Source: an uncultured Prevotella sp. (GTDB lineage Bacteria; Bacteroidota; Bacteroidia; Bacteroidales; Bacteroidaceae). From it: a stretch of DNA of 61,223 nt. The notes below the pieces were generated by a model. It saw only the letters and a list, made by a program, of their open reading frames with translations, was not told the origin of the DNA and searched no databases. A program made the translations under genes and the position numbers. The stretch lies in NCBI GenBank assembly GCA_900543585.1, contig UQRP01000011.1, forward strand, positions 1 through 61,223, written 5' to 3'. Below, piece by piece: positions 57,831-61,223 of this stretch (its first letter is position 1; each line of letters starts with the position of its first letter).

Positions 57831-60741
57831 CGCTTCGACGGACGACCTCGTGAAGGCCCACGAGGACCTTGGCCGTCGCGTTGGCCAGGAGGGCACCGTC
57901 CTCATGAAGAACGAGGGTCAGGCCCTTCCGCTTGCCAAGGGGGCAAAGGTCACGCTCCTGGGCATGGGCTCGATGTATCCCTTCCTGGGTGGCAAGATGG
58001 GCTCTTCGATCACCACGGAGGACGCCGTCGACCTTGTCTCGGCGCTTGAGCAGGGCGGCTTCGATATCAACCCAACCATGACCAGCATCTACGAGACCCT
58101 GGGCGCCGTTGAGGACACCTCGGCGGTAAACCCCACGCCCTGGATGCAGTCGGTTGCCTACAAGTATCGTCCTGCCGGGTTCGCGACCCCGTACGTGCCC
58201 AACGAGCCCTCCTTTGACACCTATGTGACCGAGGGCGGCGCGAGCGAGGACTTTGCCAGCAGCTTCGCCGAGTACGGTGACGCGGCAATCGTGGTGATCT
58301 CTCGTCCCGGCTCCGAGGGCAGCGACTACTACCCCGGCGCTGCCGGCATCGACGCCGAGACATACGGGACAAAGAACCCGCTTGGCATATGCACCAACGA
58401 ACGTGCGCTCATCCAGCTTGCCGAGGAGAACTTCGACAAAGTCATCGTGATGGTCAACAGCGGCTCGACCATGGAGCTTGGCGACCTCAAGGATGACCCC
58501 AAGATCGCGGCGATCCTGAACATCGGCTTCCCGGGCGCCTACGGTACGCTGGGAATCGCGGATATCCTCAACGGCACCGTGAGCCCCTCTGGCTGCCTGG
58601 CGGACACGTATGCGGTGGACACCGCCATGGCGCCCAGCTCCCAGAACTTTGGCTCGATCAAGGTCGCCGATACGAGCATGGTCACCTGGCCAGACTCCCT
58701 CATGGGTGCCATGGGCACCGATATCGCGGGCGGTTTCCTCGGCGGCGAGAACAGCACCGCCTCGGCCTACTACGTCGTTGAGGCGGAGGGCATCTACACG
58801 GGCTACAAGTACTACGAGACCCGCTACTACGACTCCGTCACGGGTTCCGGCAACGCAACCGGAGCGGCCGGCGCGTCGTCGTGGAACTACGACGACGAGG
58901 TCGTCTACCCGTTTGGCTACGGCCTCTCCTACACCACCTTCCAGCAGACGCTCGACGACGTCCAGGTAAACGCGGACGAGAAGACCGTCACCGCCAAGGT
59001 CACCGTCACCAACACCGGCTCCGTTGCTGGCAAGCACGTGGCCCAGCTCTACGTCTCTGTCCCCTATACCGACTACGACAAGAAGGCTGGCGTCGAGAAG
59101 TCCGCCATCCAGCTGATTGGCGTTGCCAAGACCGACGAGCTCAAGCCTGGCGACGACCAGCAGCTCACCATCACCGCCGACCTCTACGACATGGCAAGCT
59201 GGGACTCCTCCGCCAAGGGCGGCAAGGGCGGCTGGATCCTCGATGGCGGCGACTACTGCTTCGTGCTTGCCGAGGATGCCCACGACGCCGTGAACAACGT
59301 CCTGGCGGCGCAGGGTAACGGGGCTGCGGGAGACGCCTCCCTGGTGAGCATCAAGCCCATCGGCTCCGAGGGCACGGTTGACGAGTCGACGCTCGCCAAG
59401 TCCAAGAACGGCACCGAGATTGAGAACCAGCTCGCAGATGCCGACGTGAACTACTACCAGCCCGGCTACGCAACGCCTCTCTCGAGGAGCGACTGGAACG
59501 GCACCTTCCCGCGCACCTACGACGACCTCACCATTGGCGGAGACAGGCAGGAGGAATGGGTCAGGAACCTCTGCTGTGAGGAGTACCAGATCACGAAGAA
59601 CGGCGAGGTCACAGACGTCAACGGCGCACCCGCTGGCCTCACGCTCTCCAGCCTTGCGGGCGATGACAACATCGACGATGCCCAGTGGGACAAGCTCGTC
59701 GACGAGATCCCCGTGGACACGCTCTTCGCGAAGATTATCAAGGGCGGCAGCCAGTCGGACGTCATCCCCGAGATCGAGAACCCCGTGGTCTACCAGAACG
59801 ACGGCCCCAATGGCTTTGGCACCACGCTCGCCGGCCGCGGCCTGCACACCGACGACGCCAACGCCAACTACGTGCTCAACACCATGGCTAACGAGACGAC
59901 CATCGCTAGCACCTTCAGCGAGGACATCGCCAAGAGCTGGGGCGAGCTTCTCGGCAACGACGGCCTCTGGAGCGGCAACTACCTCCTGTGGGGCGCTGCG
60001 GCGAACCTGCACCGCTGCCCCTACAACGGCCGTAACTTCGAGTACTACTCCGAGGATCCGGTGCTCTCGAGCCTCATGTCCGCGCGTACGGTCGAGGGCG
60101 CGCTCGAGTACGGCATCATCATCGGCCCCAAGCACTTCGCCTTCAACGACCAGGAGACCAAGCGCGCCGGCGTTGCCCCGTACATGACCGAGCAGAAGGC
60201 CCGCGAGGGCGAGCTCCGCGCGTTCCGCGCCTCCTTCGAAGACTCTGGCGCCCTCGGCATCATGACCGCCTTCGGCAGGGTCGGCGCAACCCCCGTCAAC
60301 GGCTCCTGGGGGCTTCTCCGCAACATCCTGCGAGGCGAGTGGGGATTCAAGGGCCTCATGTCGACCGACATGGTGAACAATCCCGGCTACTTCCGCCCCG
60401 AGACGTGCATCTACGGCGGCGTCACGATGATGGCTGACTTCTCGACCGACGAGACCCTCACCGATGTCCAGGAGAGCTGGCCGTACATGACCCCCGACCC
60501 CATCGCCAGCGACGCGACGCTCGTCGAGTATGCCCGCCAGAACATGAAGTACCAGCTCTACGCATTTGCCCAGAGCGCTGCGCAGAACATCAAGACCGTG
60601 CGAGTGACGCCCTGGTGGGAGATGGCGCTCAACGGCGCCACGGTGGCCGGCTACGGACTTGCCGCAGTGTTTGGTGCGCTCTACGTCCGCGATGCCGTCA
60701 AGGGTGCGCATGACGCCACGGAAGCCAAGGAGGAGAAGTAA
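57800..60741 (+). CDS. Glycoside hydrolase family 3 (beta-glucosidase-like), permuted domain order, 5'-truncated
   Basis: About 980 residues remain. The GH3 C-terminal-type domain comes first (EEGTVLMKNE-like GTVLMKNEGQALPL), then a fibronectin-III-like part (VTVTNTGSVAGKHVAQLYVSVPY). The (beta/alpha)8 catalytic domain comes last: GPKHFAFNDQETKR and GLMSTDMVNNPGY, with the nucleophile Asp codon at 60367-60369. This reversed order is known in some GH3 enzymes such as that of Ruminococcus albus. A C-terminal membrane helix (GATVAGYGLAAVFGALYV) with a positive tail anchors it, so it acts at the cell surface. The N-terminus is lost at the junction. Composition and a strong Shine-Dalgarno for the next gene point to Coriobacteriia. 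Confidence 0.9.
60727..60733 (+). promoter_or_regulatory. Strong Shine-Dalgarno
   Basis: AAGGAGG, 7 nt before the ATG at 60741. Such a site is unlike the rest of the window, where starts have no SD, and supports a different host for this end. Confidence 0.8.
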
Positions 60742-61193
60742 TGGAATCTGCCAAGAAGTCCATGGGTGCAGCCGGCGTCTTCAACGCCATTGTTTGCCTG
60801 CTGAGCATCGTGACGTTCGTGCTCTATGTGATGAACGCGACCCGCGCGTACTACGTCGACCTCAACTCGGTCATCGCCGCCCTGCTCGTTGTTGCCATTG
60901 CGGCGGAGGTCATCGTCCTTGCCCTTGGCCGTGGCAAGGAGGGCTATGCCCTGGCCATTGTCTCTGACGTGCTGCGCGTTGCCGTGCCCTGCTGCCTTGC
61001 GGTTGCCGGTGTGATGTTCATCTCCGCCCGCGTCGAGTCCCTGGCGCAGGTCTTTGGCTCGAACCTCGAGCTGGGCAACGTCGAGGCGCACGAGGCGGCC
61101 ACCCAGGCCGTTGCGGTTATCGTCATCTCGCTGGTGACCTGGCTCTTCTCCGTGATTGCCGCCTTCCTGGGCCACGGCAAGAGCACAAAGTAG
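60741..61193 (+). CDS. Four-helix membrane protein, function unknown
   Basis: 150 residues with four hydrophobic segments (FNAIVCLLSIVTFVLYVM, SVIAALLVVAIAAEVIVLAL, VLRVAVPCCLAVAGVMFI and AVIVISLVTWLFSVIAAFL). No family recognised. Its ATG overlaps the GH3 stop codon (TAATG) and it has a strong SD, so it is translationally coupled to the glucosidase and may assist it at the membrane. The last 30 bases of the window hold nothing recognisable. Confidence 0.8.
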   Translation: MESAKKSMGAAGVFNAIVCLLSIVTFVLYVMNATRAYYVDLNSVIAALLVVAIAAEVIVLALGRGKEGYALAIVSDVLRVAVPCCLAVAGVMFISARVESLAQVFGSNLELGNVEAHEAATQAVAVIVISLVTWLFSVIAAFLGHGKSTK

Positions 61194-61223
61194 CCAGATC
61201 TTGGCCGGCGGCCGCGCGTCGGC

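Noticed and set aside
57532..60711. A 1059-residue open frame on the minus strand across the GH3 gene
   Set aside because: It is the antisense shadow of a high-GC gene. Only its last 80-90 residues (57532 to about 57800) are real transporter sequence.

Overview
Most of this window (about 2.0-57.8 kb) is one continuous piece of a Prevotella-like Bacteroidota chromosome. Promoters there carry the Bacteroidota -7 box TAnnTTTGC, start codons mostly lack Shine-Dalgarno sequences, and the gene set includes the type IX secretion translocon SprA, an ECF sigma/FecR pair, a GIN-domain lipoprotein and OMP_b-brl_3-type outer-membrane barrels. The two ends look different. The left end (1 to about 1.6 kb: a broken tyrosine integrase, tRNA-Lys and the first half of a saccharopine-dehydrogenase-like gene) has codon use more like an Alistipes-type Bacteroidota. 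The right end (about 57.8 kb onward) is high-GC actinobacterial-looking DNA, probably Coriobacteriia, with a GH3 beta-glucosidase and a small membrane protein preceded by a strong Shine-Dalgarno. The right boundary cuts a drug/metabolite transporter gene in mid-frame, so the window is most simply read as a contig with an assembly join there; the left boundary is less certain.

Layout. 1-0.9 kb: decayed integrase next to the 3' end of tRNA-Lys, with a terminator and overlapping divergent promoters. 1.0-3.3 kb: saccharopine-dehydrogenase-like gene and recA. 3.4-5.9 kb: a ThiD-like kinase fused to an AraC DNA-binding domain, then pdxS and pdxT (PLP synthase). 5.9-8.3 kb: large AlbA_2/Schlafen-type protein of unknown role. 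8.5-10.8 kb: cysK and a frameshifted O-acetylhomoserine sulfhydrylase gene. 11.1-16.5 kb: a GntR/YtrA-type ABC operon with a palindromic operator on its promoter, followed by an outer-membrane barrel gene. 16.8-18.3 kb: HxlR regulator and MFS pump. 18.5-20.0 kb: rsgA and frr. 20.3-24.1 kb: DUF349 protein, aldose epimerase and a secreted EEP phosphatase. 24.2-29.0 kb: overlapping dxs-trkA-trkH. 29-34 kb: manA, FMN-binding protein, metallophosphoesterase, and AmmeMemoRadiSam genes including a MEMO1-AMMECR1 fusion. 34.2-48.0 kb: a compact minus-strand series ruvA, sprA, PH-like membrane protein, dacB, PIF1-type helicase, ECF sigma, FecR. 48.2-57.3 kb: ddh, rsmA, corA, pepD, flippase-like protein, M13 peptidase, MATE pump.

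The strongest candidate for something undescribed is the kinase-AraC fusion beside pdxST. Its ribokinase-fold GTGC motif is replaced by GLAN, suggesting a dead kinase turned into a vitamer sensor that controls PLP synthesis. Other points worth following are a 22-nt tandem repeat family at two separate intergenic sites, a triplet of 24-bp palindromes, a folded corA leader, and the 814-residue AlbA_2 protein.

All family calls rest on reading motifs in the translated sequence; no database search was possible. Composition statements are qualitative.
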